DNA of 33,267 nucleotides. It comes from Proteobacteria bacterium CG1_02_64_396 (lineage in GTDB: Bacteria > Pseudomonadota > MNWR01 > CG1-02-64-396). The stretch is from contig MNWR01000103.1 of NCBI GenBank assembly GCA_001872725.1, positions 1 through 33,267 of the forward strand, in the 5' to 3' direction. Position numbers and translations under genes: made by a program. The notes under the pieces are model-generated. The model worked only from the letters and a program-made list of their open reading frames with translations. It was not told the DNA's origin and ran no database searches. Below are positions 24,677 through 33,243 of this stretch, in pieces. Position 1 is the stretch's first letter, and each line of letters starts with the position of its first letter.

Positions 24677-26881
24677 CTATGTGGGGCCGATCCGCCCCCG
24701 CCACCACGCCGCCAAGTCGGTTGCTGGCATCGGCGTGGCGAACAGGAACCCCTGCATCAGGGTGCAGCCCCGCTGACGCAACCAATCGCGCTGCGCCTCG
24801 GTTTCGACCCCCTCCCCCACCACCGTCAGCCCCAACGCCCGCCCCATGGCGATGATCGCCCCGACCAACGCCTGGCTTTCACTTTCGTGCAGGTCGCGGA
24901 TGAAGGCCTGGTCGATCTTGAGCTGATCGAAGGGGAAGCGTTTGAGGTACGACAACGACGAATACCCGGTGCCGAAGTCGTCCAGCGCCGCCCGCACCCC
25001 CATTGCCTTCAGGCGGCCCAGCACCGAGCGCACCAGCGGGGCGTCGGTCATCAACAGGGTTTCGGTGATTTCGAGTTCGAGCAGGTCGGGGTCGATGGCG
25101 GCGGCGTTCAAGACCCGCTGCACCGTTTCGGGCAGATTGCCCGCGGCGAACTGGCGCCACGACACGTTGACCGAGACCCGAAAAGGGGGCAGCCCCTGGG
25201 TTTGCCAGACGGCGATGTCGCGACAGGCTTGCTCCAGCGCCCAGGTTCCCAGTGGCAGAATCAAACCGGTCTCTTCGGCCAGGGGGATGAAGCGTTCTGG
25301 CTGAACCGCCCCCAAATCGGGGGAGGTCCAACGCATCAGTGCCTCAGCCCCAACCGGAATCCCCTGGGCATCGACAAGGGGTTGGTAATGCAGGGCGATC
25401 TCCCCCCGCTCCTGGGCATGGCGCAGCAGCCCCTCCATGTCGAGCCGCTCTTTGGCCCGGCGATTCATCTCGGGCTGAAAGAAGCGAATCGTGTTGCCCC
25501 CCTGCTCCTTGGCGCCGTACATGGCGGCGTCGGCGTTGCGCAGCAGGGTGTGGGGATCCAAGCCGTCGGCGGGGGCCAGGGTGATTCCGAGGCTGGCGGT
25601 GACGAAGACCTCCCGCCCCTCGATCAAAAAGGGGCGACCCAGCGCCCGCAGCACCTTGGCGGCAACCCGCTCGGCGGCGGTGGCCTCGTAAACCCCGGAG
25701 AGGATGAGCAGAAATTCATCCCCCCCCAGCCGCGCCACCGTGTCCCCCTCCCACACCGCCTCGCGCAGACACTGGGCCACCTGCACCAGCAGCTCATCGC
25801 CCCGCCCGTGGCCGAGGGTGTCGTTGATGGTTTTGAAGCGATCCAGGTCGAGGATCGCCACCGCGACCCCCCCCTTGTGGCGATGGGCCAGGTTCAGCGC
25901 CTGATCGAGCCGGTCGATGGCGAGCACCCGGTTGGGCAGGTCGGTCAGGGTGTCGAACTGGCTTTGGCGCAGCAGCCGCTCCTCGAAGCTTTTGCGCTCG
26001 GTGATGTCTTCAATCAGCCAAAGCCAGTGACTCAGCGTCCCCCCCTCCCTCCGCACCGGCGACAGGGTGACCGCCCCCCAAACAAACCCGCCCCTCCCCT
26101 TGGTCAAGTGCAACTCCCCCCGCCACTCCACCCCCTGATCGAGGGCCCGACGCACCCCCTTGAGCGCCTCGGGGGCGCTGCGACCCGATTCCCAATCGAG
26201 GGGGCTTTCATCTTCGGCGGGGGCGGTGTGGCCGAGCAGCGTGGCCAGGGGGGGATTAAGGTATTCGACCGAGCCGTCGGCCCCGGCAACGGCGACCGCC
26301 ACCGGGCTTTGCTCCACCGCTTGAAACAACAGCGCCAGACGGGCCTCGCGCTGGGAGCGCTCTTGCAGCAGCCGCACCCGATCCAGGGTGATGGCGATGT
26401 GGCTGGCCACCGCATCGAGAAAGTCGAGTTGCTCCCGGCTGGGCACCATCACCCCCTCGTCGCCGAATGAGCCGGTCCCCAGGGTGCCCAAATTGCGGTC
26501 GAACAACCGGATGGGGACGTTGACGATGGTGCGATTGCCCAGGGCGGCAACGATCTCTTTGTTGGTGCGAGGATCGGTTCGGGCATCCTCGACCAGGACG
26601 ATCCCCTTGCCCGAGACGACCTCCTCCAAAAAGGGATCCCCTTCGATGTGCAAGATCGGCACCTCGGTGGCGATCGCATTGGCGGCGGAGCCCTGAATGG
26701 TGATGAGGGTGTACTGACTGGGGGGGGTGAAAAGGTAGACCCAGGTGGTCTGGTAACCGACCACCTCACGCACCGTATCGCGGGCGGCGGCCAACACGTC
26801 GGCGTAGGTCTCGGCCAATTCGAGCCGCTTGCTCAAGGCGAGCAGGGCGGTGAGCTGGGCTTTGGAGGGGGGTGGGGTCAT
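24677..26881 (-). CDS. GAF-PAS-GGDEF-EAL protein, c-di-GMP cyclase/phosphodiesterase
   Basis: The 734-aa cytosolic protein has GAF (about 5-170), PAS (about 185-300), GGDEF (about 310-475) and EAL (about 490-730) domains. The cyclase site is intact (LDLDRFKTINDTLGHGRGDE and RLGGDEF near residue 387). The I-site RxxD is replaced by WEGD, so no product inhibition is expected there. The EAL site is intact (EALMRW, VNVSWRQF, LEITET, LDDFGTGYSS, LKIDQAF, GEGVET, MQGFLFATP). It is a close relative of the protein at 22039-24234 in domain order and wording. ATG 26881 (MTPPPSKAQ) is where family similarity begins; the frame is open further upstream but overlaps the divergent gene. The Shine-Dalgarno is weak. 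Confidence 0.93.
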   Translation of the reverse strand: MTPPPSKAQLTALLALSKRLELAETYADVLAAARDTVREVVGYQTTWVYLFTPPSQYTLITIQGSAANAIATEVPILHIEGDPFLEEVVSGKGIVLVEDARTDPRTNKEIVAALGNRTIVNVPIRLFDRNLGTLGTGSFGDEGVMVPSREQLDFLDAVASHIAITLDRVRLLQERSQREARLALLFQAVEQSPVAVAVAGADGSVEYLNPPLATLLGHTAPAEDESPLDWESGRSAPEALKGVRRALDQGVEWRGELHLTKGRGGFVWGAVTLSPVRREGGTLSHWLWLIEDITERKSFEERLLRQSQFDTLTDLPNRVLAIDRLDQALNLAHRHKGGVAVAILDLDRFKTINDTLGHGRGDELLVQVAQCLREAVWEGDTVARLGGDEFLLILSGVYEATAAERVAAKVLRALGRPFLIEGREVFVTASLGITLAPADGLDPHTLLRNADAAMYGAKEQGGNTIRFFQPEMNRRAKERLDMEGLLRHAQERGEIALHYQPLVDAQGIPVGAEALMRWTSPDLGAVQPERFIPLAEETGLILPLGTWALEQACRDIAVWQTQGLPPFRVSVNVSWRQFAAGNLPETVQRVLNAAAIDPDLLELEITETLLMTDAPLVRSVLGRLKAMGVRAALDDFGTGYSSLSYLKRFPFDQLKIDQAFIRDLHESESQALVGAIIAMGRALGLTVVGEGVETEAQRDWLRQRGCTLMQGFLFATPMPATDLAAWWRGRIGPT

Positions 26882-26950
26882 GGCGGCAACGCTCGCGGGG
26901 AAGGGGGCCCCTATGTACAAAGGGTGGCCCACCTTGGCCGACAGATGACG

Positions 26951-26968
26951 TTGGCGCCAAACGTTTGG
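26951..26968. promoter_or_regulatory. Overlapping palindromes in the divergent intergenic region
   Basis: TTGGCGCCAA (26951-26960) and CCAAACGTTTGG (26957-26968) are perfect palindromes sharing CCAA. They lie in the 202-bp gap between the divergent GGDEF-EAL gene and the first of the tandem membrane-protein genes, about 70 nt before the former's start and 115 nt before the latter's. This is a candidate operator; no regulator is known. Confidence 0.3.
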
Positions 26969-27083
26969 AACTGCAACCGAAAGGTCGCCGATCCCTTTTG
27001 GAGACGCACCAAGTGTCGACAACCTCGCCCCGATACCGCCACCATGACTGCATGGAATTGTGATCCGGAACCCAGGAGGCTCC

Positions 27084-28952
27084 ATGGAACGTCTGCGCGT
27101 CCCCGCCGCACTTGCCGTCGTCGCGATCGCCCTGTGCGGCTTACTGGTCGCGGCCAGCCTCTGGACCGCCCACGAAATCGCCGCCACCCCCGCCCCCACC
27201 CATGTTGCCGTTACCCCCGAGGGGGAGCTGGCGATCTTGGTGGGCAACCGGCTTTTCATCGGCCGCGAGCAGCTACGCGCCATCGTCGACCTGGCCCCCA
27301 TGGGAGCCGACACCGATCCGGGCGGCATCCATTTTTTACCCAGTGGCGAGCTGCTGTTGCACCAGCGCCAGGCGACCCCCTGGTGGCACCGTTGGCGGCT
27401 GCCTAGCGGCAACAATGTTGCGCCAGGAAACGGCTCCCTGGCCCGCTGCGACCTCCCCGTTCACACCTGTCGAGCCTTTGCCCCCAACGTGGCTCTGCCC
27501 GACGCCCCCTTGTGGTTCGAGAACGATCCACACGACGAAATCCTTTATCTCTCCTCACCCGAGGCCTGGTACATCGCGGCCATCGACGGTACTGGCCACG
27601 TAACGCCCCTACAGGACCAAACCCCTTTCGTCGAGGCGACACTCCATCGCCAAGGGGGAATGCTGCTCGACCCCCATCTCGATACACGTTTCCCCCTCCC
27701 TCTGACCATCGCCGAAGAGGGTGATCCAAGTTTGGAAACCATCCACACACGGCACCACCGGGAGGGAAGCAACGTGATCTGGATTTTGCGTGCAGTCCAG
27801 ACCGATGCAGCCCGGTGGGTGTTGACCAAAGGGGAGGGAATGCGGGGTGGGCCGGTGCTGCGTCTGGAGCGGAATGGGAACCGCCTGAGCATGCTCGAAT
27901 TGCCCCAAAGGAGCGATCCGGTCGATCTGACGCTGTACGACGACCAGATTGTCGTGGTCGATGCCGGTTTGCGCCGGGTCGCACGTTTCGATCTCGATGG
28001 CCATCGGCTTCCCGATCTGAATTGGCCCGAACTCGATGCACGCTTGAGCCAGGCCAGGGAACGGGCCGAGACGCTGAACGAACGGGCTGAAAAGATCCCG
28101 CTGGGATTTGTGGTACTGATGCTGGGGTTGATGGTGTGGGGGGCAAGGCAAGCCACCCATGGTCGGGGCAATGAGGCTTCCACCTCGAACCGGGAAGGAG
28201 CTCCCGCCCCAGGTCGGAACAGGGTGCTCTGGGTCGCGGTGGCCACCCTGGCGGGGCTGGTGGTGGTCGCAGGATTGCTGCTGCTGGCGGTACAGGATCT
28301 GCACATCGAGATCATGAGCCCCCTGGGGGTGGCGATGGGGCTGGTCCTGCTTTTGGGATTGTTGCTCTTCGCCTGGATGACGACGTTGCAAGGCACACCT
28401 TCTCGCCCACCTACCCCAGCCCCACAACAGCCTGCACCTCTACCGGATCTCGACGACCCCAACATTGCGTGGATTCAGACCAATCCGACGGTACAACGGC
28501 TGCGTGAAACCTTACTGGTCACCCTCCTCCTTGCCGCCGCCGGCTTGCCCTGGTTGTGGCGCCATTTCATCGGCGATCCGATGCCGGACGAAACGAATGC
28601 CTTTTTGATGCTGAGTCTCACGGGGGCGTTGATGCCTTTCTTTCTGGGCAACCGGCATCGCCACCGGATTGGCATCAAGGGCAACACGATTCTTCTGGAC
28701 CAAGGAAAAAAAAACGCCGCGTCGCCCTTACGGCAGATCCGTTTCAACGGCTCCTCCATCCAAGTCGACAACCTCCATACCCAACTGGGGCAATACAACG
28801 CCCATGACATCGACCGGCATCTGCGCCCCAAACTCTCCCTGGCCATTTGGGTTCCCTATTGGGAGCTGCAAAAGCTATGGTGGCGCGACGAGGGGCTGTG
28901 GCTGACGGTGGGGTTGATCGTCGTGGTGATCGCGGGAATCAAGTTGATTTGA
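27084..28952 (+). CDS. Propeller/multi-TM membrane protein of unknown family, paralog A
   Basis: Not recognised. The 622-aa protein has an N-terminal TM anchor (about 8-28) and then about 300 residues that look like a periplasmic NHL/SMP-30-type beta-propeller (HVAVTPEGELAILVGNRLF, IHFLPSGELLL, EILYLSSPEA). Cys122 and Cys129 form the CX6C pair shared by its two neighbours. Five hydrophobic segments follow (about 338-358, 382-405, 411-432, 468-490, 503-520). A roughly 80-residue polar module (HRIGIKGNTILLDQG, IDRHLRPKLSL, ELQKLWWRDEG) comes next, then a last TM helix. Counting helices puts the propeller outside and the polar module inside the cell; the module looks like a bacterial PH-type domain (inference). 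The start at 27084 has AGGAGG 6 nt upstream. It is first of a tandem array. Confidence 0.85.
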   Translation: MERLRVPAALAVVAIALCGLLVAASLWTAHEIAATPAPTHVAVTPEGELAILVGNRLFIGREQLRAIVDLAPMGADTDPGGIHFLPSGELLLHQRQATPWWHRWRLPSGNNVAPGNGSLARCDLPVHTCRAFAPNVALPDAPLWFENDPHDEILYLSSPEAWYIAAIDGTGHVTPLQDQTPFVEATLHRQGGMLLDPHLDTRFPLPLTIAEEGDPSLETIHTRHHREGSNVIWILRAVQTDAARWVLTKGEGMRGGPVLRLERNGNRLSMLELPQRSDPVDLTLYDDQIVVVDAGLRRVARFDLDGHRLPDLNWPELDARLSQARERAETLNERAEKIPLGFVVLMLGLMVWGARQATHGRGNEASTSNREGAPAPGRNRVLWVAVATLAGLVVVAGLLLLAVQDLHIEIMSPLGVAMGLVLLLGLLLFAWMTTLQGTPSRPPTPAPQQPAPLPDLDDPNIAWIQTNPTVQRLRETLLVTLLLAAAGLPWLWRHFIGDPMPDETNAFLMLSLTGALMPFFLGNRHRHRIGIKGNTILLDQGKKNAASPLRQIRFNGSSIQVDNLHTQLGQYNAHDIDRHLRPKLSLAIWVPYWELQKLWWRDEGLWLTVGLIVVVIAGIKLI

Positions 28953-28997
28953 ATATTCAAGCGGCCCACCAGCGCCTCTTAAGATCAAGGAGTCATC

Positions 28998-31199
28998 ATG
29001 GATCAAATCAAAGTCACCCCCGCCCTGGCCGCCGTCGTCATCGCCTTTTCGCTGCTGCTCTTCGGCCTGAAGTTCTGGGCCGACGGTGAGGCCTTCGGCA
29101 CCGACGCCCCGACCAACATCGTGGTCACCCCCGCAGGGGATCTGGCGGTGGTGGTGGGGCACGAAATGCTGGTCGGCACCCCCGACAAGGTGGAGACGAT
29201 CTACGACCTGAGCGACTTCGGCGCCCCTTTCGTGTTGGGCGATGTGCGCTTCTTCCCCAATGGCGAACTGCTCATCCGCCAGGGGGAAGACGTGCGCTCG
29301 TTCATGCACAACCTGCGCGCCTACGGGCGGGACGACCACAGGGGAGAGGCCGTCCTCGAAGAGGTCGGGACGTTGGCACGCTGCAATCTGACCACCAAGG
29401 ATTGCCGCCCCGTCGCCCCGAACCTGCGCTTCCCCACCTCCCCCTTTTGGGTCGAGATCGACCCTAAAGACGAAACCCTCTTTGTTTCGGCCCCCGAAGA
29501 GCACCGCATCTTCAAATATGCCCCCGACGGGACGCTGTTGGCGATGCAGGATCGGGGGCTGGCCTTCCCCAACCAGCTGCTGCTGCGCGATGGCAAGCTC
29601 TACAACGCCAACACCAACTACAACGAGATCGCCATCCTCGATCCGTCGACCCAGGGGTTCGGCAAAAAGCTGCAAACGGTGTCGGTCAAAGGGCTGGTCC
29701 CCACGCTGGACGATTTTACCGGGGTGATCTGGACCCTGGGGTTGGCGCCGGTAGGGGATGAATGGTGGGTGCTGGTCAAAGGAGACGGTATGGTGGGGGG
29801 GCCGATCCTGCGCTTCGACCAAGACTGGAAATTCCTCGCCCCCATCGAGCTGCCCGAACGAAGCGACACCATGGCCCTGACAGTATTCGGGGATCGGGTG
29901 GTGGTGGCCGACATCGAGCTGCGTCGGGTGCTGCAATTCCGCCCCGATGGGGCTGCGCTTCCCGATCTTGCCTGGCCGGAGCTGACCGCCCGGCTCAAGG
30001 CGGCCCAGGCGCGTAACGCCTTCTACAACATGGTCGGCAGCAACATCCTCTTTGGTTTTGTGCTGCTCTTTTTGGGGTTGCTGCTCTGGGCCATAAAACA
30101 GAAACGGGCGATGGAGGCAGCGGCGGGGGCAGTGGGAACCGTTGGCCCCCCCCAGCCCATCCCCGCCCTTGCCGAAAAGGTCACCCTTGGGTCCAGCATT
30201 TGGCTGGCTTTGGTGGTCGTGATTGCCTGGATGATCGGGGTTTTGAATCTCATCGGTTTGTTGACGGTTCTGTTTGTGTACTTCCTGATCGATCAATCCA
30301 GCACCATCTTGAACTGGGTGTCCGCTCTTGCTGCCCTTCGAGTCGTTTTCTTCTTTTGGCTTGGTTCCAAAGTGCTCAAGCGGATTGAAAAACGGCAGCA
30401 ACAACCTACCCCCCCTGCGCCCCGTGCCACCATCGAAGACCCTAGGTCTCGGCAAGGGCGCGCTCTGGGCCACTTTGGTCAAAAAGCCCAAGGGTACTTC
30501 CTGGCATTTGCCGTTCTCGGTCTGACCATCTTGGCGGCAACTCGGCTCCCCGATCTGGGGGAAAACGGCCCCTATTTCATCGTGGGGGGGGCCATTGTTT
30601 CCCTGCTCATCTTCTGGATGACCCATCGCAGAAGCCACCACTTGGCGTCCAAAGACCAGACCGCAGCCCACCCCCAACCCGGCACGACCGGTTTTTATTG
30701 GATCGGCATCGAAACTTGGCAAAGGCGCCTGCGTTTCGGCGTCGCAACGGGATTATTTCTGGTATGGGCGTGGATTTGGGCCTGGCTAGGCATCGTCGAG
30801 GTAACCCGTACGACCCCCGTCGGCCACCACGAAATCCCCCTGATGGCTCTGGCCATCTCAACCTTGATTTTTGCCACGCACTTCTTCAAAACCGCCCTCT
30901 ATCGCCTCGGCGTCGGCGACGGCCAGGTGGTCATGCTTCACCCCTGGAACCGCACCTCGGTCGCCGACTTCGACCAAATCATTTTGAGCGATCAGGCGAT
31001 CCAGGTGGGGGACGGCCACATCCACCTGGGGCTCTTCCCCTGGCAAGAGATCGCCCGCCACCTGATGCCCAAAATGGCCCGCGCCAAACGGGTCCCCCAC
31101 CGTGAAATGCGGCGGCTGTGGTGGCGCGACAACGGGGTGGAGGTGATGTTGATGCTCGCCCTGGGGCTGGGCGGATTGCTGCTGTTCGCGGTGTATTGA
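28998..31199 (+). CDS. Propeller/multi-TM membrane protein of unknown family, paralog B
   Basis: The 733-aa protein is clearly related to the genes on either side. It has a TM anchor (about 8-27) and a propeller-like region to about 340 (NIVVTPAGDLAVVVGHEML, VRFFPNGELLIRQ, ETLFVSAPEEHRI, EWWVLVKGDGMVGGPILRF, DLAWPEL), with Cys129/Cys136 as the shared CX6C pair. Then come TM segments near 347-365, 395-420, 430-455, 495-515, 525-540, 575-600 and 610-630. The cytosolic module (YRLGVGDGQVVMLHP, AIQVGDGHIHLGLFPW, IARHLMPKM, HREMRRLWWRDNG) and a last TM finish it. It is longer than paralog A through extra TM helices in the middle. AAGGAG lies upstream of ATG 28998, 45 nt after paralog A. Confidence 0.85.
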   Translation: MDQIKVTPALAAVVIAFSLLLFGLKFWADGEAFGTDAPTNIVVTPAGDLAVVVGHEMLVGTPDKVETIYDLSDFGAPFVLGDVRFFPNGELLIRQGEDVRSFMHNLRAYGRDDHRGEAVLEEVGTLARCNLTTKDCRPVAPNLRFPTSPFWVEIDPKDETLFVSAPEEHRIFKYAPDGTLLAMQDRGLAFPNQLLLRDGKLYNANTNYNEIAILDPSTQGFGKKLQTVSVKGLVPTLDDFTGVIWTLGLAPVGDEWWVLVKGDGMVGGPILRFDQDWKFLAPIELPERSDTMALTVFGDRVVVADIELRRVLQFRPDGAALPDLAWPELTARLKAAQARNAFYNMVGSNILFGFVLLFLGLLLWAIKQKRAMEAAAGAVGTVGPPQPIPALAEKVTLGSSIWLALVVVIAWMIGVLNLIGLLTVLFVYFLIDQSSTILNWVSALAALRVVFFFWLGSKVLKRIEKRQQQPTPPAPRATIEDPRSRQGRALGHFGQKAQGYFLAFAVLGLTILAATRLPDLGENGPYFIVGGAIVSLLIFWMTHRRSHHLASKDQTAAHPQPGTTGFYWIGIETWQRRLRFGVATGLFLVWAWIWAWLGIVEVTRTTPVGHHEIPLMALAISTLIFATHFFKTALYRLGVGDGQVVMLHPWNRTSVADFDQIILSDQAIQVGDGHIHLGLFPWQEIARHLMPKMARAKRVPHREMRRLWWRDNGVEVMLMLALGLGGLLLFAVY

Positions 31200-31200
31200 G

Positions 31201-33243
31201 ATGTCGACAACATTCGTCACCCGAGAGCTGCCATTCTCATCCGGGTTCGGCATAACGGTGGTAATCGTCTGCCTGCTGCTGTTCGGAGCTCCCTTCTGGG
31301 CCAGCGATTCCCTCGACCACACCGCCACCCCGACCCAGGTGATGACCACCCCGGATGGGGCGCTGGCGGTGGTGCTCGGTCACGAGCTGCTGCTCGGCAG
31401 GGATCGGGTCGACACCCTCATCGATCTGGAGGAGCTTGGTCTCTACAGCTCGCCGCCCGGCATGACCTTTTTGCCCGACGGCGATTTACTGGTCCGTCCG
31501 GGAACCGGTTCCATCGCCCGCTGCGACCTGACGAGTCGCGTCTGCCGCCCCGTTGCGGGCAACCTGCCCCTCACCACCGACCCTTGCTGGATCGACCGCG
31601 ACAGCGACGGCACCCTCTACCTCTCCTCCCCCGACGCGGAGCGCATCCTGGCGGTCGATCTCTCCGGGCAATACCGGCGGCTGACCGATCAATCCCCGTT
31701 CGTCCCCCGGCAGTTTCTACTCAAGGAGTGGGGGCTGCTTGACCCTGCAAGCGGCGACTGGACCGCACTCCCTCCGTACCTGAGCACCGGGGCCTTCGCC
31801 TTGCAGCCCCTGCCCAGCGACGGGGGTTCGCGTCCCCTGTGGGTGTTGCAAACGCTCAAGGTGGATGGGGGATGGTGGGTGCTGTTCAAGGGGCGGGACA
31901 AACTCGGGGGGACGATCCTGCGTTTCGACGAAGACTGGAGCCGCCCCAAGGCCATCATCCTCTCCGCCCCGGTGGCGATGACCTTGTTCGAGGGGCGGGT
32001 GGTGGTCGCCGACATCGGCCGCCGTCAGGTGCTGCAATTCCTGCCCAACGGCCACCCCTTGCCCGATCTGGCTTGGCCCGAGTTGCAAGTACGGCAGGCC
32101 GCTGCCGACGACCAATCCGAAAGCCTTCACAAGCTGATCTCGGTACTCCCATTCGGGGTGATCGGGATCGTCATCACCCTGCTGTTCATCGCCCTGGCCT
32201 CGCCCGAATTGCCCAAGGGGTTGTTCGATTCACCCCCTTCGCGATGGGCCCTTGAGGAACAAAGGAACCGGGATGACTCCCAGCTCTTCGTCATCGGTGT
32301 GGTCGCCCTGATTTTCTTCCCTCTCATGCTCTTCCTGCTCACCCGCTTCGTTGTTGTGCCCCCCCCGATTGCCCTTGCCCTGGTCGCCCTGCCCATTTTG
32401 GTGGGGATGGGGGTGCTGCTGTATCGCTACAAGCACGCCCAGAACCCCGCCACTCCCAACCCAGAACCCAACATGGCCCAGGTCTATACCCAGATTCAGG
32501 GCTTCTATTATTCGGCCTTCGGAACAGGGCTGTTGCTGGTGCTGGCGGGGGCGGCGTGGTGGGCGCAGGTATGGCAGGCGATGGCGTGGTTGGGGGCGGG
32601 CGCCGCGTTGCTGCTGGTTCCGACCGTGGCGTTGCGTCTGCGTCTGGGCACCATCGCCGCCGATCTGCCCCCTGTTGCCGTGGAACCCGAAGAACCTACC
32701 GATCCCCGCCTCGCCGATCCATCCATCGTTTGGATCGAATTGCCCCGTTGGGAGCGGGAGATACGGCAGGCGAGCAACGGACTGTATTTCGTCTATTTTT
32801 TTCTGGTCTATCTGATCGCCAAACATGCATTCGGCTTTCGTTGGGGCGACATCCCCGGCATCGAATGGATTCTGTTTTTTGTGCTCATCCCCGCCGCATT
32901 GCTCATCGGCTCCCTCATCGGCGCCCGCCACGACCACCGCATCGGCGTCCGGGGACGCACCGTTTTACTCCACCAAAACGGCACGATAACCGAGGCCCCC
33001 ATCGAACAGGTCTTCAGCAGCGGTCGGGCCATTCTGGTCGGCGATCTGCGTACCCCCTTGGACCTCTACCCCCCCGCGCAGATCGAGCGACACCTCCTTC
33101 CCCTGCTCGCTCGCGCCGCGCCCATCGCCCACCGCGAACTACAAAAACGGTGGTTCAACGAGCAATGGTCCATTTGGCTGCTTATTGGCTTTTGTTGGCT
33201 GGTAGGGATTGTCATGTTCTGGTTGGATGGGGGGATTCAATGA
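31201..33243 (+). CDS. Propeller/multi-TM membrane protein of unknown family, paralog C
   Basis: The 680-aa protein is the third member of the array. It has a TM anchor (about 15-34) and a propeller-like region (QVMTTPDGALAVVLGHELLL, MTFLPDGDLLVRPG, GTLYLSSPDAERILAVD, GWWVLFKGRDKLGGTILRF, DLAWPEL), with Cys108/Cys115 as the shared CX6C pair. TM helices lie near 315-337, 358-380, 384-402, 440-465, 468-480, 528-545 and 558-578. A cytosolic module (HRIGVRGRTVLLHQNG, IERHLLPLL, HRELQKRWF) and a last TM follow. It starts one base after the stop of paralog B, so the two are surely co-transcribed. Its own Shine-Dalgarno is not obvious, which suggests translational coupling. Its stop overlaps a fourth start codon. 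Confidence 0.85.
   Translation: MSTTFVTRELPFSSGFGITVVIVCLLLFGAPFWASDSLDHTATPTQVMTTPDGALAVVLGHELLLGRDRVDTLIDLEELGLYSSPPGMTFLPDGDLLVRPGTGSIARCDLTSRVCRPVAGNLPLTTDPCWIDRDSDGTLYLSSPDAERILAVDLSGQYRRLTDQSPFVPRQFLLKEWGLLDPASGDWTALPPYLSTGAFALQPLPSDGGSRPLWVLQTLKVDGGWWVLFKGRDKLGGTILRFDEDWSRPKAIILSAPVAMTLFEGRVVVADIGRRQVLQFLPNGHPLPDLAWPELQVRQAAADDQSESLHKLISVLPFGVIGIVITLLFIALASPELPKGLFDSPPSRWALEEQRNRDDSQLFVIGVVALIFFPLMLFLLTRFVVVPPPIALALVALPILVGMGVLLYRYKHAQNPATPNPEPNMAQVYTQIQGFYYSAFGTGLLLVLAGAAWWAQVWQAMAWLGAGAALLLVPTVALRLRLGTIAADLPPVAVEPEEPTDPRLADPSIVWIELPRWEREIRQASNGLYFVYFFLVYLIAKHAFGFRWGDIPGIEWILFFVLIPAALLIGSLIGARHDHRIGVRGRTVLLHQNGTITEAPIEQVFSSGRAILVGDLRTPLDLYPPAQIERHLLPLLARAAPIAHRELQKRWFNEQWSIWLLIGFCWLVGIVMFWLDGGIQ

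Noticed and set aside
24560-26470. Long plus-strand open frame opposite the second GGDEF-EAL gene
   Set aside because: It runs through the 110-bp repeats and then antisense to recognisable GGDEF and EAL motifs, and has no domain of its own.
26882-27415. N-terminal extension of the second GGDEF-EAL protein
   Set aside because: The upstream frame overlaps the divergent membrane-protein gene, which has a strong AGGAGG, and it shows no domain. ATG 26881 fits the start of the GAF domain.
28875-30722. 615-codon open frame on the minus strand opposite paralog B
   Set aside because: The product is rich in Gln, Gly, His and Pro with no domain. The plus-strand gene has a Shine-Dalgarno, TM helices and paralogs, so this is a shadow.
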